A program made the position numbers and the translations under genes. Below the pieces are notes generated by a model. The model was not told the DNA's origin. It did no database searches and saw nothing but the letters and a program-made list of their open reading frames with translations. A stretch of DNA of 64,000 nt from Labrys okinawensis (GTDB lineage: Bacteria > Pseudomonadota > Alphaproteobacteria > Rhizobiales > Labraceae), in contig NZ_PUEJ01000005.1 in assembly GCF_002982075.1 (NCBI RefSeq), forward strand, positions 496,001 to 560,000, given 5' to 3'. The stretch's first letter is position 1; each line of letters begins with the position of its first letter. Shown one piece after another: positions 41,878 to 50,829 of the stretch.

Positions 41878-43335
41878 CTAACCGCCACTCGCGACCGCAT
41901 CCGCGCAATCGGCCAGCAGCTCGACGCCCCGCTTGATCTGGCGCACATCCAGGCTGCCATACCCCATCACCAGGCCGGCCCGATCCGGCTTTGTCGAGCT
42001 GCTTTCGGCATAGAGCGGCGACAGAGGGTGGAGACCGAGGCCGGCCTGACCGGCTTTCCGGATCAGTTCTCCCTCTAGTGCCGCCGGAATATGACGGAAC
42101 CAGGCGATGATGTGAAGGCCCGCCTTGGCGCCTTCCAGGACCAGCCTGTCACCAAAACGATGTCGCAGCCCATCGAGCAGGGCGTTGCGGCGTTCGGCCA
42201 TCCGCCGGCGAATGCGCCGGATATGGCGTTCATAGGCCCCGTTCTCCAGGAGGGTGGCGAGAGCTTCTTGCTCCAGAGCCGGGCTGTGCCTGTCCATGAT
42301 CTGCTTGGCCCGGGTGAAAACGGGGGCCAGGTTGGAAGGGACTACCAGATAGCCGATGCGCAGGGTTGGCGACATGGTCTTCGAAACCGTGCCGAGATAG
42401 AGAACGTTCCGGCCGTCGCCCAGGCCGTAAAGGGGCGGCACGGGATTGATGTCGTAGCGATACTCGCTGTCGTAGTCGTCCTCGATGAGATAGGCATCGC
42501 GCTCCTGGGCCCAGGCGAGCAGGCGGTGACGCCTCGCGATCGACAGTACACTGCCGAGGGGAAACTGGTGCGAAGGCGTAACATAGGCCAGCCGCGCCGC
42601 GACGTGGGCGAGCCGCGAGGTGTCCAGCCCGTCCTGATCGGCCGCAATCGGTGTGATCCTGGCACCGGCCGCCCTGAAAATATCCCGCGCCATCGGATAG
42701 CAGGGGTCCTCGATCACAGCGCCATCACCTGGGTCCAGCAGCAGGCGGGTGCAAAGATCCAATCCCTGCTGGGAGCCGTTGACGACGATGATCTGCTCGG
42801 CATCGCAACGCAGCGTACGAGCGCGCCAGAGATAACCCTGGAGGGCTCGCCGAAGCCGGTGGGAGCCTGCCGGATGGCCATAGGAAAGGCGATCCTGCCT
42901 CTGCGCGAGCGCTCCCAACAGGGCGCGCCGCCAGATCGGCGTGGGAAAATCCGACGCGGCAAGATCGCCGTAGCGAAAGTCGATGGCCGGCCGGGTTGCG
43001 GGCGAGAGCGAGGCCGGCTGCAGGGCCAGGCGCTCGCCATAGCCCGACAGGGGAAGGGGAACCAAGCCTGCCGGTGTTGGCGAGGTCGGCGGCATGCGGT
43101 CCAGAACGGCGGCCACTTTCGGCCTGGCGCCTCGCCGGCTGAGGATGAAACCTTCCGCCGACAACTGCTCATAGGCCGATGTGACGGTCGCGCGCGCCAC
43201 GCCGAGTTCGGAGGCGAGGGCGCGCGAGGACGGCAGGGCGCTACCATCCCCATAGGTTCCCGCCAGAATCTGGGCCCGCAGCGCCTCATAGATCTGCCTG
43301 GCTCCCGGACCTCGCGCCTGCCGGTTCTGCGCCAT
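41878..43335 (-). CDS. MocR/PdxR-type PLP-dependent regulator
   Basis: MocR-subfamily regulator of 485 residues with an N-terminal GntR winged helix (YEALRAQILAGTYGDGSALP, VARATVTSAYEQLSAEGF) and an aminotransferase-fold domain. The PLP lysine is Lys319 in TVSKTMSPTLRIGY, and the ring-Asp is in LIEDDYDSEYRY. PdxR-type members control vitamin B6 synthesis; others control amino-acid or GABA genes. I chose the ATG at 43335; a second at 43359 is open. It is divergent from a PaiB-type gene, with an 8-base inverted repeat between them. The neighbouring YggS-type gene also binds PLP. Confidence 0.88.
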   Translation of the reverse strand: MAQNRQARGPGARQIYEALRAQILAGTYGDGSALPSSRALASELGVARATVTSAYEQLSAEGFILSRRGARPKVAAVLDRMPPTSPTPAGLVPLPLSGYGERLALQPASLSPATRPAIDFRYGDLAASDFPTPIWRRALLGALAQRQDRLSYGHPAGSHRLRRALQGYLWRARTLRCDAEQIIVVNGSQQGLDLCTRLLLDPGDGAVIEDPCYPMARDIFRAAGARITPIAADQDGLDTSRLAHVAARLAYVTPSHQFPLGSVLSIARRHRLLAWAQERDAYLIEDDYDSEYRYDINPVPPLYGLGDGRNVLYLGTVSKTMSPTLRIGYLVVPSNLAPVFTRAKQIMDRHSPALEQEALATLLENGAYERHIRRIRRRMAERRNALLDGLRHRFGDRLVLEGAKAGLHIIAWFRHIPAALEGELIRKAGQAGLGLHPLSPLYAESSSTKPDRAGLVMGYGSLDVRQIKRGVELLADCADAVASGG

Positions 43336-43360
43336 CACAACTGGCCTAGCAAAAATCATA

Positions 43361-43390
43361 CAAACTGGACGTTCTTGTTAAGCCAGTTTG
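43361..43390. promoter_or_regulatory. MocR operator candidate
   Basis: CAAACTGG (43361-43368) and CCAGTTTG (43383-43390) are exact complements, and ACAACTGG (43337-43344) is a third, directly repeated half site. Direct plus inverted repeats spanning a divergent promoter are typical of MocR/PdxR regulators. Confidence 0.7.
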
Positions 43391-43451
43391 CTCCTATTCT
43401 GACACGAAACCAAGCCGAGTTTCACAAGCTGAATTCCTGCGAGCCCTTGCG

Positions 43452-44084
43452 ATGTACATACCGCCCGCCTTCCGTGAAGACGATCAGGCCATCCTCCACC
43501 GCCTGATGCGGGATACGCGCCTGTGCACGCTGGTGACCGCGACTGCAGCCGGCCCGATCGGCACACCCTTGCCTCTGTTCTTCGATCCGGACGAGGGAGA
43601 GCACGGCACCCTCTATGGCCACCTCGCACGGGCCAATCCGCAATGGCGGGCCGAACCCATCGGTGATGCCATGGCCATCTTCATGGGCGCCGACGCCTAT
43701 GTCTCGCCCAGCTGGTATGCCGCCAAGCAGGAACATCACAAGGTCGTACCGACCTGGAACTACGAAGCCGTCCACGCTTACGGGCCGGTCGAATTTTTCG
43801 AGGATTCCCAGCGTCTGCTCGAGGCCGTCACCCGCATCACGGAGTTGCATGAGGGGACGATGACCACCCCCTGGCAGGTCGGCGATGCGCCGCCTGCCTT
43901 CATCCAAGCGCAACTGCGCGGTATCGTCGGTGTGCGCCTCTCAGTCAGCCGCCTGGAAGGCAAGCGCAAGCTAAGCCAGAACCGACCGGCCGCCGATCGG
44001 GCCGGCGTGGCTCGCGCTCTCGCCGAGAGCCCCGACCCCGGCGATCGCCGGATTGCCGCGCTCATTCCCCTCGATCCCGCCTGA
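43452..44084 (+). CDS. PaiB-type FMN-binding split-barrel protein
   Basis: FMN-binding negative transcriptional regulator-family (PaiB) protein, 210 residues. The fold is the PNP-oxidase-like split barrel; family blocks seen are MYIPPAFRE at the start, GHLARANPQW, and AKQEHHKVVPTWNYEAVHAYG. PaiB in Bacillus affects sporulation and protease genes, but the fold also suits flavin or PLP-related redox chemistry. It is divergent from the MocR gene and 33 bases upstream of a YggS-type gene, so a role in B6 homeostasis is plausible by context. Confidence 0.85.
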   Translation: MYIPPAFREDDQAILHRLMRDTRLCTLVTATAAGPIGTPLPLFFDPDEGEHGTLYGHLARANPQWRAEPIGDAMAIFMGADAYVSPSWYAAKQEHHKVVPTWNYEAVHAYGPVEFFEDSQRLLEAVTRITELHEGTMTTPWQVGDAPPAFIQAQLRGIVGVRLSVSRLEGKRKLSQNRPAADRAGVARALAESPDPGDRRIAALIPLDPA

Positions 44085-44117
44085 TGTGACGGCTCGCTCC
44101 GAGACTGGACGCTTGAA

Positions 44118-44948
44118 ATGAACGAACACCACATGGACGCCGCCGACAGCCATGAGCCGGTTGTCAACGCCGCAGGGACGACCGAACTCGACGAAACGGA
44201 CATCGCCCGCTTCGGTCCCGATCCGCAGACGAATTTTGCCGCCAACCTCGCCGCCGTGCAGCACAGGATCGAGACGGCCAGCCTGCGGGCGGGCCGGCAG
44301 CCGGCCGCGGTGCGCCTTCTTCCCATCACCAAGACCGTGCCGGCCCGCGTTCTGCGGCTCGCCTTCGCGGCCGGTATCCACGATTTCGGGGAAAACAAGA
44401 TCCAGGAGGCGCTGAGCAAGCGCGATGACCTTGTCGACCTGCCGATCGCCTGGAGCATCGTCGGGCATCTGCAGACCAACAAGGTGAAATATCTCGCCCG
44501 CTTCGCCCGCGAGTTTCATGCCCTCGACAGTCTGCGGGTCGCCGAGATGCTGGACAAGCGCCTGGCCATCGAGGACCGTTTCCTCGACGTCTATGTCCAG
44601 GTCAATACATCGGGCGAGGACAGCAAGTTCGGCTTGCATCCCGATGCGCTGCTCGATTTCGTCGTTCGACTCGAAGGCTTTGCGCGCCTGCGCCCCCGCG
44701 GGCTGATGACATTGGCCCTGTTCAGCGACGACATGGCCCGCGTGCGCCCCTGCTTTCGGCTGCTGAGGGCGCTGCGCGATCGAGCGGTGAAGCGCAGTGC
44801 GGCCTTGACCGAGCTCTCCATGGGCATGTCCGGGGATTTCGAAGCCGCGATCGAGGAGGGGGCCGACGTGGTTCGCGTCGGCCAGGCCATCTTCGGCAAA
44901 CGCCCGACCGCCGACGGGCATTATTGGCCCGGTTTTGCTCCAGGTTAA
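44118..44948 (+). CDS. YggS-family PLP homeostasis protein
   Basis: PLP-binding protein of the YggS/PLPBP/PROSC family, 276 residues, cytosolic; such proteins have no known catalytic activity and help balance free PLP. The PLP lysine is Lys72 in LLPITKTVP, and FGENKIQEALSK and ELSMGMSGDFEAAIEEGA are family signatures. It has about 40 extra N-terminal residues compared with short homologues; a start at 44133 is possible. It follows the PaiB-type gene by 33 bases and is probably co-transcribed, with the MocR gene opposite. Confidence 0.9.
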   Translation: MNEHHMDAADSHEPVVNAAGTTELDETDIARFGPDPQTNFAANLAAVQHRIETASLRAGRQPAAVRLLPITKTVPARVLRLAFAAGIHDFGENKIQEALSKRDDLVDLPIAWSIVGHLQTNKVKYLARFAREFHALDSLRVAEMLDKRLAIEDRFLDVYVQVNTSGEDSKFGLHPDALLDFVVRLEGFARLRPRGLMTLALFSDDMARVRPCFRLLRALRDRAVKRSAALTELSMGMSGDFEAAIEEGADVVRVGQAIFGKRPTADGHYWPGFAPG

Positions 44949-45086
44949 GGGAACCTCGCTGCTCCATGGCCGGAGGCGATCACCTCCAGGCCCTTGCTGT
45001 GGAGTGCGTGGTCAAATGGTACGGCAGGTAACCGAATCTACACCGCTCGGGTCGTGAATCCGTCTATCTCAAGACGGAGTTCGAAC

Positions 45087-45413
45087 ATGCCCGCAGCGCC
45101 CGCCATCGCCCAGACCTATAGGGGGCCATTTGCCGAAGAATTGGCCAAGCTTCAAAAATCCAACCCGATTGCCGATCCCAAGCGCTGGGAACAAGCCAAG
45201 CATGATGCGATCGAATTTCTGACCGATTGGGGTGACCAGGTGGCCGAACTCGGCTGGAGTGCCGATGACCTCTTCGGCCTCCATCCGACCGCGCCTCTCG
45301 CACGCTATGATGTGATGGGGCTGATCTGGCTGCTGCAGGGGCAGGCTGTTAGCGGGGTCACCGAGCGTAGCGCCAGTACCGGTGCAACGACGTTTTACAG
45401 GGCGGTGCGATAG
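45087..45413 (+). CDS. Conserved small protein of unknown function
   Basis: A 108-residue protein. It resembles small proteins I recall from rhizobial and methylobacterial genomes by its blocks YRGPFAEELAKLQKSNPIAD and LFGLHPTAPLARYDVMGLIW, which have no assigned function. No signal or membrane segment is seen. The ATG at 45087 is the first one compatible with the conserved part. It is followed by a rho-independent-type terminator on the same strand. Family members often lie in accessory regions. Confidence 0.6.
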   Translation: MPAAPAIAQTYRGPFAEELAKLQKSNPIADPKRWEQAKHDAIEFLTDWGDQVAELGWSADDLFGLHPTAPLARYDVMGLIWLLQGQAVSGVTERSASTGATTFYRAVR

Positions 45414-45545
45414 GCTTGGACAGCGAGAAACGCGGTGAGGGTCCGCTGGAATCACGCCGAAGTCACAGGCTGTCGACACACTCGCGCCCGTCAACGGCCT
45501 TTCCGATAGGAGAGTCCGGTTGACGATAGTACCCCAATAGAACTC

Positions 45546-45574
45546 GCCCGGCGCATGGAGCGTCGGGCTTTTTT
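45546..45574 (+). terminator. Rho-independent-type terminator
   Basis: Stem GCCCGGCGC / GCGTCGGGC (one G-T pair) with loop ATGGA, followed by six T residues at 45569-45574. It faces rightward, after the small conserved gene that ends at 45413. Confidence 0.8.
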
Positions 45575-45614
45575 GTCGGCTGCCTCGGTCGGCGACATTG
45601 CGAGCGTGCAGCGA

Positions 45615-45860
45615 TCACCAGCGGTGATGCCGGCCACCATGCCTGCGCCAGCCTTCATGACGACCGCGCCACCAGCCTCGATGCAAGCCATTGTCATGGT
45701 GCCGGCGCCAGCCGTGCTTCCTCCAGCCATACCAGCCGATCTGCTCGGCCTGCGTTACGCCGGGAGTACCCGGATGAACCGGAGCAAGGGCAGACGATGG
45801 CGCAACGCTGGCCGACAACGCGCCGACGGCAATAAGGGCAGCAAGAAGCATCTTTTTCAT
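45615..45860 (-). CDS. Small exported His/Trp/Arg-rich protein
   Basis: An 81-residue protein with a signal peptide (MKKMLLAALIAVGALSASVA, cleavage near SALA) and a mature part almost entirely of His, Trp, Arg and Gly (WYGWRKHGWRRHHDNG, then RGWWRGRHEGWRRHG). Basic His/Trp-rich exported proteins could bind metals, heparin-like polymers or membranes; no function can be assigned. The gene's coding nature rests on the signal peptide and composition. The repetitive composition makes homology hard to trace. Confidence 0.6.
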   Translation of the reverse strand: MKKMLLAALIAVGALSASVAPSSALAPVHPGTPGVTQAEQIGWYGWRKHGWRRHHDNGLHRGWWRGRHEGWRRHGGRHHRW

Positions 45861-46032
45861 TGAACATCTCCAGTCGGATATGACGGCACTGACATTCCGT
45901 TACGTAATCTGAATGGATGCTGAATGAATTTCACTCTTCGGGCGCAATCGCCTTGCTTCTCGGTTCTTTGAAGAGCGCGAGCGAATTTCGATGCGGAGAA
46001 TTCCCACCGGCAGCGGCCACGGGGTTCCTGTC

Positions 46033-47505
46033 TTATTTCGTTGCGGGCTTGCCGAACCAGGCTTCAAGGGCAGTCTCGAGGCCCGCGGCGCTTCCATTCC
46101 CGGCCCAGGCCACATGCCCATCGGGCCGGATCAACACGGCGGTTGGAGTTTGGACCGCGCCGACCACCGGAAGCTCGCATATCCCCTCGAATTTCGCCTT
46201 CACCAGCTTGACCCGATCTGCCCAGGCCTCGATGTCGTGGCTGCCCGTCTCGCCGAGATTGAGCAGCACGGGCCGGGCCTCGCGCAGAAGATCGAAGACC
46301 CGCATCGGTCCTTCGGCCCCCACAAGGTCGAGATCGGGCATGCGGCGGCCAAGCAAGGGATGTCCCTCGCCGAGGTCGTAGCGAATGTCGAGGCCGGACA
46401 TCACGGCGCAATACCATCTGCGCGGCTCATCCATTTGCATCGCGGCCGCCATCATGTCGCGCAAGGCATTCGTGCGTTCATCGCCGCGATTGAGCGCCGT
46501 GAGTGCCAAAGTGTGCTTCAGCAGGGCCGCTCCCACCGGATGGCGTTCGGCGTGATAGGTATCGAGCAGGTCGTGCGGCGAGATGCCCTTGATCACCTGC
46601 GCCAGTTTCCATCCGAGATTGACCGCATCCTGCAGGCCGATATTCAGACCCTGTCCGCCAACCGGAGAATGCACATGGGCGGCATCGCCGGCCAGCAATA
46701 CCCGTCCCTGCCGATAGGAGGACGCCTGCCGCGCAGCGTCGGTGAACCTGGACAGCCAGGTGATGTCATCGACCCCGAAATCCGATCCGTAGGCCGCGAC
46801 GAGCGCCTTGCGAAGTTCGTCGATTGTGGGTTTGCTGCCCCGTTCGAGGCGCGGCTCCGTCACCACGCCGCGGATCCGCTTGCCGTCTTCCAACCTGCCG
46901 AGGGCATAGACACCCCTTGTGCCATGGCGCATACCCAGCGCTGGCTCCTCGGCCATGTCGGCTTCGAAAATCAGGTAGCTGATATCGGGGGCCCATCCGG
47001 GGAAATCTATGCCCGCCGTCTTGCGGACAAGGCTGCGACCGCCATCGCATCCGGCAAGGTATTTTGCCCGCATCGTCCGGCCGTCGTTCAAGCCGATGGT
47101 GACGCTGGTGTCGTCCTGCGTGAAGCCCGTCACCTCACAGCCGCGATAGACCGGCACCGCCAGTTCACCGATCCAGTCGGCGAGAATGCGCTCGATCTTG
47201 GCCTGCCAGAGCGCGAGCGTGTAGTTGTGACGGGTCAGCCGGTCGCTGGCATCCAGAACGGTTCCGGCAAACGGCACGACCCGATGTTTTTCGCCCTGTG
47301 AAACGAAGCGGTCGGCGATGCCGCGCTGGTCCAGCACCTCGATCGATCGCGGATGCAATCCGCTTGCGCGAGAGCCCTCGACATCCTGATTCACGCGCCG
47401 TTCGACAATGGCGACATCGACGCCCGCCAGGGCCAGCTCACCCGCCAGCATCAATCCGGTCGGGCCACATCCAGCGATAACCACATCATGTCCGGATGAG
47501 CTCAT
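46033..47505 (-). CDS. FAD-dependent aromatic hydroxylase
   Basis: Flavoprotein monooxygenase of the PHBH/MhpA/RdmE group, 490 residues, cytosolic, using NAD(P)H and O2 to hydroxylate an aromatic substrate. FAD-binding motifs are IAGCGPTGLMLAGELALAG at the N-terminus, CDGGRSLVRK in the middle (DG motif) and GRVLLAGDAAHVHSPVGGQG (GD motif). The C-terminal part (residues about 390-485) is a thioredoxin-like extension typical of the family. The ATG at 47505 follows GGAGGTGGCAG. It is monocistronic; the substrate is unknown. Confidence 0.88.
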   Translation of the reverse strand: MSSSGHDVVIAGCGPTGLMLAGELALAGVDVAIVERRVNQDVEGSRASGLHPRSIEVLDQRGIADRFVSQGEKHRVVPFAGTVLDASDRLTRHNYTLALWQAKIERILADWIGELAVPVYRGCEVTGFTQDDTSVTIGLNDGRTMRAKYLAGCDGGRSLVRKTAGIDFPGWAPDISYLIFEADMAEEPALGMRHGTRGVYALGRLEDGKRIRGVVTEPRLERGSKPTIDELRKALVAAYGSDFGVDDITWLSRFTDAARQASSYRQGRVLLAGDAAHVHSPVGGQGLNIGLQDAVNLGWKLAQVIKGISPHDLLDTYHAERHPVGAALLKHTLALTALNRGDERTNALRDMMAAAMQMDEPRRWYCAVMSGLDIRYDLGEGHPLLGRRMPDLDLVGAEGPMRVFDLLREARPVLLNLGETGSHDIEAWADRVKLVKAKFEGICELPVVGAVQTPTAVLIRPDGHVAWAGNGSAAGLETALEAWFGKPATK

Positions 47506-47741
47506 CTGCCACCTCCTCAATCACGGTTGGGGCCCGTTTTCTACGCGATGACCTGCGTCTTGAAGCAAGAGGGGTGGGCGCCCTATATCAAGAGTGGAGG
47601 GGAGCGGTATTCGCCTGACAAAGACAGGCGGCCTGCAGATCGAGGCCGTTTCAACGTCCCCCGATGATGGGCAGGGCAACTGAGGGGCGCCGAGCGGGAG
47701 TCTCCTGCCCGCCGACGCAGCGACAGTATCTCCTGTCAGGC

Positions 47742-48581
47742 TCACGCGGTAAAATCGGTCGAACGGGAGACCTCTTCCCAAGCCGCCATTTCCGCCTTCA
47801 TCGCTTCGATCTTATCTTGGACGAGCTTGAGCGCATCGGCCCCGAGATAGAGCCGGACAGGCGGGTTCTCAGCCGAAACCAGCTTGAGCAGCGCCTGTGC
47901 CGCCTTGGCGGGGTCACCCGGCTGATTGCCGCTTTTGGCCCGCCGGGCAGCGCGGATCGGGTCCATGATCGCATCGTAGTCGGCAAGGCTGCGCTCGGAG
48001 CGGACCATCGAACGCCCAGCCCAGTCGGTGCGAAACTGGCCCGGCGCCAGCGCCGTCACATGAATGCCAAGCGGTTTCACTTCCTTGCCGAGGGCTTCGG
48101 AGATGCCTTCGAGGGAAAACTTGCTGCCGCAATAATAGGTAATGCCCGGCATAGTGATGAAGCCGCCCATGGAGGTGACATTGACGATATGGCCGGAACG
48201 CCGCGCCCGCATGCCTGGCAGCACCGCCTTGATCATCGCGACCGCGCCGAACACATTGACATCGAACTGGCGGCGCATCTCGTCCAGCGACGATTCCTCC
48301 AGGATGCCCTCATGGCCGTAGCCGGCGTTGTTGACGAGGACGTCAATCGGACCAATTTCGCTCTCCGCTCGGGCGACGGCCTTCGGCACGGAATCGAAAT
48401 TCGTTACGTCGAGGAGCATGGCGTGCGCGCGATCGGGTGCGAGTGCCAAGAATGTCGATGCCGCGTCCGCATTGCGGACCGTGCCGATCACGCGGTGGCC
48501 GGCTGCGAGCGCGCCTTCGGCGAAGGCTTTGCCCAACCCCGAACTCACGCCCGTAATGAGAAAAGTCTTGTTGCTGCTCAT
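47742..48581 (-). CDS. SDR-family oxidoreductase
   Basis: Classical short-chain dehydrogenase, 279 residues, cytosolic. Motifs are TGVSSGLGKAFAEGAL (cofactor), NNAGYG, and YYCGSK for the catalytic Tyr/Lys. The last 60 residues are less usual and contain PGQFRTDWAGRSMVRS. It is divergent from a TetR gene with a 14-base perfect palindrome in the AT-rich gap, so that TetR is its likely repressor. The substrate is not known; retinol- or ketone-reductase-like members share this shape. Confidence 0.88.
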   Translation of the reverse strand: MSSNKTFLITGVSSGLGKAFAEGALAAGHRVIGTVRNADAASTFLALAPDRAHAMLLDVTNFDSVPKAVARAESEIGPIDVLVNNAGYGHEGILEESSLDEMRRQFDVNVFGAVAMIKAVLPGMRARRSGHIVNVTSMGGFITMPGITYYCGSKFSLEGISEALGKEVKPLGIHVTALAPGQFRTDWAGRSMVRSERSLADYDAIMDPIRAARRAKSGNQPGDPAKAAQALLKLVSAENPPVRLYLGADALKLVQDKIEAMKAEMAAWEEVSRSTDFTA

Positions 48582-48640
48582 GGAGCCTCCTTTTTGCAGC
48601 GTGCCATCTGGCTCGCGGTTTTGTATCTAGATCTTAATTA

Positions 48641-48654
48641 TATATCATGATATA
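48641..48654. promoter_or_regulatory. TetR operator candidate
   Basis: TATATCATGATATA is a perfect 14-base palindrome in an AT-rich stretch between the divergent SDR and TetR genes. Its size and symmetry suit a TetR dimer. Confidence 0.78.
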
Positions 48655-48693
48655 AATTTTCAAGCAGTGTTCGAAACAGGGAATTGAACGGTC

Positions 48694-49335
48694 ATGGCCG
48701 AAACGGAGCGACAGCCCCTCAGGGAAAGGAACCGGCAGCTTGCTCGCGAAGTCGTGCTCGACGCGGCCGAGCGGCTGCTTGAGAGGGGAGAAACGGCGGA
48801 CTTCTCGATGCGCGCGCTGGCGGCCGAGGCGGGCGTAGGGTTCGCAACGCCCTTCAATCATTTCGGCAGCAAGAATGCGATCATGCAGGCCCTTTCGGCC
48901 CGTCTGATCCAGCGAATGGCGGCGCAGTTCTGCGAGGAGGCGGCCGACGGAGACGCGATCGACCATGTGTTGGTGATGGGACGGATCAGCGTCGCGCTTC
49001 TGCTGGAGAAGCCGGATGTTCACAAGGCGGTGGTGGGATCGCTCGGCGTCGCCAATTCCGAGCCAGGGCCCGTCCGGCAGAACTCGCGGGAACTCTGGTC
49101 GCTTGCATTGGGGGATTACGTCGGGGTGGCCACCGAGATGAAGGCGCTCGCCCAGAGCGTGCTGGCGGACCAGCTTGCCTTCACTTTTCGGGGTTGCGTC
49201 TCGTTCTGGATCGCAGGCGAACTTCAGGGCGAGGACCTCGCTATCGCCTTCCGGTCCGGCGCTTCCGCGCTTCTTCTCGGCTTCGCCAGCCCGTCGCGTC
49301 GCAAAGACCTTGTCGAGCAGATCAAGCGTCTCTAA
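48694..49335 (+). CDS. TetR-family regulator
   Basis: TetR-family repressor of 213 residues. The helix-turn-helix spans AERLLERGETADFSMRALAA and EAGVGFATPFNHFGSKNAIM; the C-terminal domain is variable and typical of ligand-responsive members. It is divergent from the SDR gene and lies just upstream of the TATATCATGATATA palindrome's target promoters, fitting autoregulation and control of the SDR. The ATG at 48694 fits the conserved start. The ligand is unknown. Confidence 0.88.
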   Translation: MAETERQPLRERNRQLAREVVLDAAERLLERGETADFSMRALAAEAGVGFATPFNHFGSKNAIMQALSARLIQRMAAQFCEEAADGDAIDHVLVMGRISVALLLEKPDVHKAVVGSLGVANSEPGPVRQNSRELWSLALGDYVGVATEMKALAQSVLADQLAFTFRGCVSFWIAGELQGEDLAIAFRSGASALLLGFASPSRRKDLVEQIKRL

Positions 49336-49389
49336 CATTCCGCTGGACGAGGTTTCGTCGCGTGTCGGTTCGAAGGACTTGACAGCCAT

Positions 49390-49405
49390 CCTACCAGAAG
49401 GTAGG
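49390..49405. promoter_or_regulatory. TetR operator candidate (CCTACC/GGTAGG)
   Basis: CCTACC AGAA GGTAGG has perfect 6-base arms and lies 8 bases before the start of the next TetR gene. A related but imperfect CTACC/GTTGG pattern lies at about 50092-50106 before the downstream membrane-protein gene. Confidence 0.65.
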
Positions 49406-49412
49406 TGGAGTC

Positions 49413-50000
49413 ATGGGCAATTTATCGACCACCGCCGATGACATTCTGGCCTGCGCGCGATCCTTGATCATCGCCGGCGGCTATAACGGCTTCAGCTACG
49501 CTGACATCGCGGCCGTGGTCGGGATTCGCAAGGCGAGCATCCATCACCATTTCCCAAGCAAGGTCGATCTGGTCCGAACACTGGTTGCCCGGTATCGGGA
49601 AGAGGCTGAAGCAGGGCTGGCAAATCTCGAAGGTCAAGTGTCCGACCCGCTCGAACAGATTCGGTCCTACACCGGCTATTGGGAAGCCTGCATCGCAGAT
49701 GCCAGCGCTCCGTTCTGTCTCTGCGCGCTGCTGGCTAGCCAACTCCCGGTCCTGCCCGAGGAAATAGGCGTGGAGGTCCGGGCGCATTTCCGTTCCCTGT
49801 CGCAGTGGCTGGCATCCGTATTGGAGCGCGGCGCGCAGCAGGGGCGACTGCGACTGACGAGTTCCGCTCATGACGAGGCCGAGGCGTTCATGGCGACGGT
49901 GCACGGCGCGATGCTCTCGGCACGCGCCTATGGCGATCCGGCGATCTTCGGTGTGGTGACAGGCCCCCACCTGCGGCGTCTCGCGCTGCGGACGGACTGA
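49413..50000 (+). CDS. TetR-family regulator
   Basis: TetR-family repressor of 195 residues. The helix-turn-helix is LIIAGGYNGFSYADIAAVVG plus IRKASIHHHFPSKVDLVRTL; the C-terminal domain carries a small-ligand pocket. The start at 49413 sits just after the CCTACC/GGTAGG palindrome, so it is likely autoregulated. It is followed by a four-helix membrane protein gene after 140 bases on the same strand, with a weaker related site in between. It may control that gene. Confidence 0.88.
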   Translation: MGNLSTTADDILACARSLIIAGGYNGFSYADIAAVVGIRKASIHHHFPSKVDLVRTLVARYREEAEAGLANLEGQVSDPLEQIRSYTGYWEACIADASAPFCLCALLASQLPVLPEEIGVEVRAHFRSLSQWLASVLERGAQQGRLRLTSSAHDEAEAFMATVHGAMLSARAYGDPAIFGVVTGPHLRRLALRTD

Positions 50001-50140
50001 GCCGCCCTTTATCGCTGAAACGATCGGAATCGCCCCATCCAGCGATCCGGTTCGGACTTTCAAAAGATCCTCTAGAGTTCGCCCTGCATATCTACCTACT
50101 AGTTGGAAGCCTATCATCATTTAAACTTTAGGAGACTGAG

Positions 50141-50638
50141 ATGTTTGGAATCTCTCCCATTGGCTGGGTGCATACGCTCGGCAGCCTGCCCGCGATTCCG
50201 CTCGCCCTGTATATGTTCGTTCGCTACGGACGGATCGTGCCGCGCTCGACGGCCGGCATCGTTTATTTCGTTTCGATGCTGATCGGTGCGGCAACAGTGT
50301 TCCTAGTCGCCCATCAACCGGTGAGCTACGTCATCGGTGCATCAACCATCGCATTGCTGGTCGCCGGCTATGGTGTCGGGCGTCTTCATTGGCTGGGGCG
50401 TACCGGGCGATTTATCGAGACGGTCTGCTTGAGCCTGACCGTATTTCTGCTGATGGTGCCAACCGTCACCGAGACCCTGCGCCGCGTGCCGGACGGCCAT
50501 CCCCTCGTCACCGACTTGAAGTCGCCGCTCCTCCTCGGGGCTCAGGGCAGCCTTCTTGTCATGCTGATCATAGGCCTGACGGCCCAGATCATCTACCTTC
50601 GCAGATCGGGGAGGGGTGCGGCGGGACAATCCTATTGA
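50141..50638 (+). CDS. Four-helix membrane protein of unknown function
   Basis: A 165-residue inner-membrane protein with four hydrophobic helices: about 10-28 (IGWVHTLGSLPAIPLALYMF), 38-56 (STAGIVYFVSMLIGAATVFL), 66-85 and 135-153. Loops are short and positively charged at the C-terminus. I do not recognise a named family; the shape is like DUF2306-type membrane proteins. It follows a TetR gene and may be its target, as small efflux or membrane-stress proteins often are. Confidence 0.7.
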   Translation: MFGISPIGWVHTLGSLPAIPLALYMFVRYGRIVPRSTAGIVYFVSMLIGAATVFLVAHQPVSYVIGASTIALLVAGYGVGRLHWLGRTGRFIETVCLSLTVFLLMVPTVTETLRRVPDGHPLVTDLKSPLLLGAQGSLLVMLIIGLTAQIIYLRRSGRGAAGQSY

Positions 50639-50829
50639 CGGGACAGCCATCGCAGATGGGCGATGGCCAAGGATGCCGGTGGGCAGGGGCATGCCATCGA
50701 TGTCCCATTAACCATGCTTCGGCAGTGCCCGCTATGGCGCGATCCATACCGTCATTTTTCAGAAACCGTTCATCTTTGTCTCGCTAGCTTGCTGCCAGAG
50801 CTGGGGGCGGCTTCTCTAGGACAATATTA

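Noticed and set aside
45491..45730. A 79-residue leftward Gly/Ala-rich frame
   Set aside because: It overlaps the signal-peptide-bearing small gene at 45615-45860 in another frame and has a low-complexity composition.
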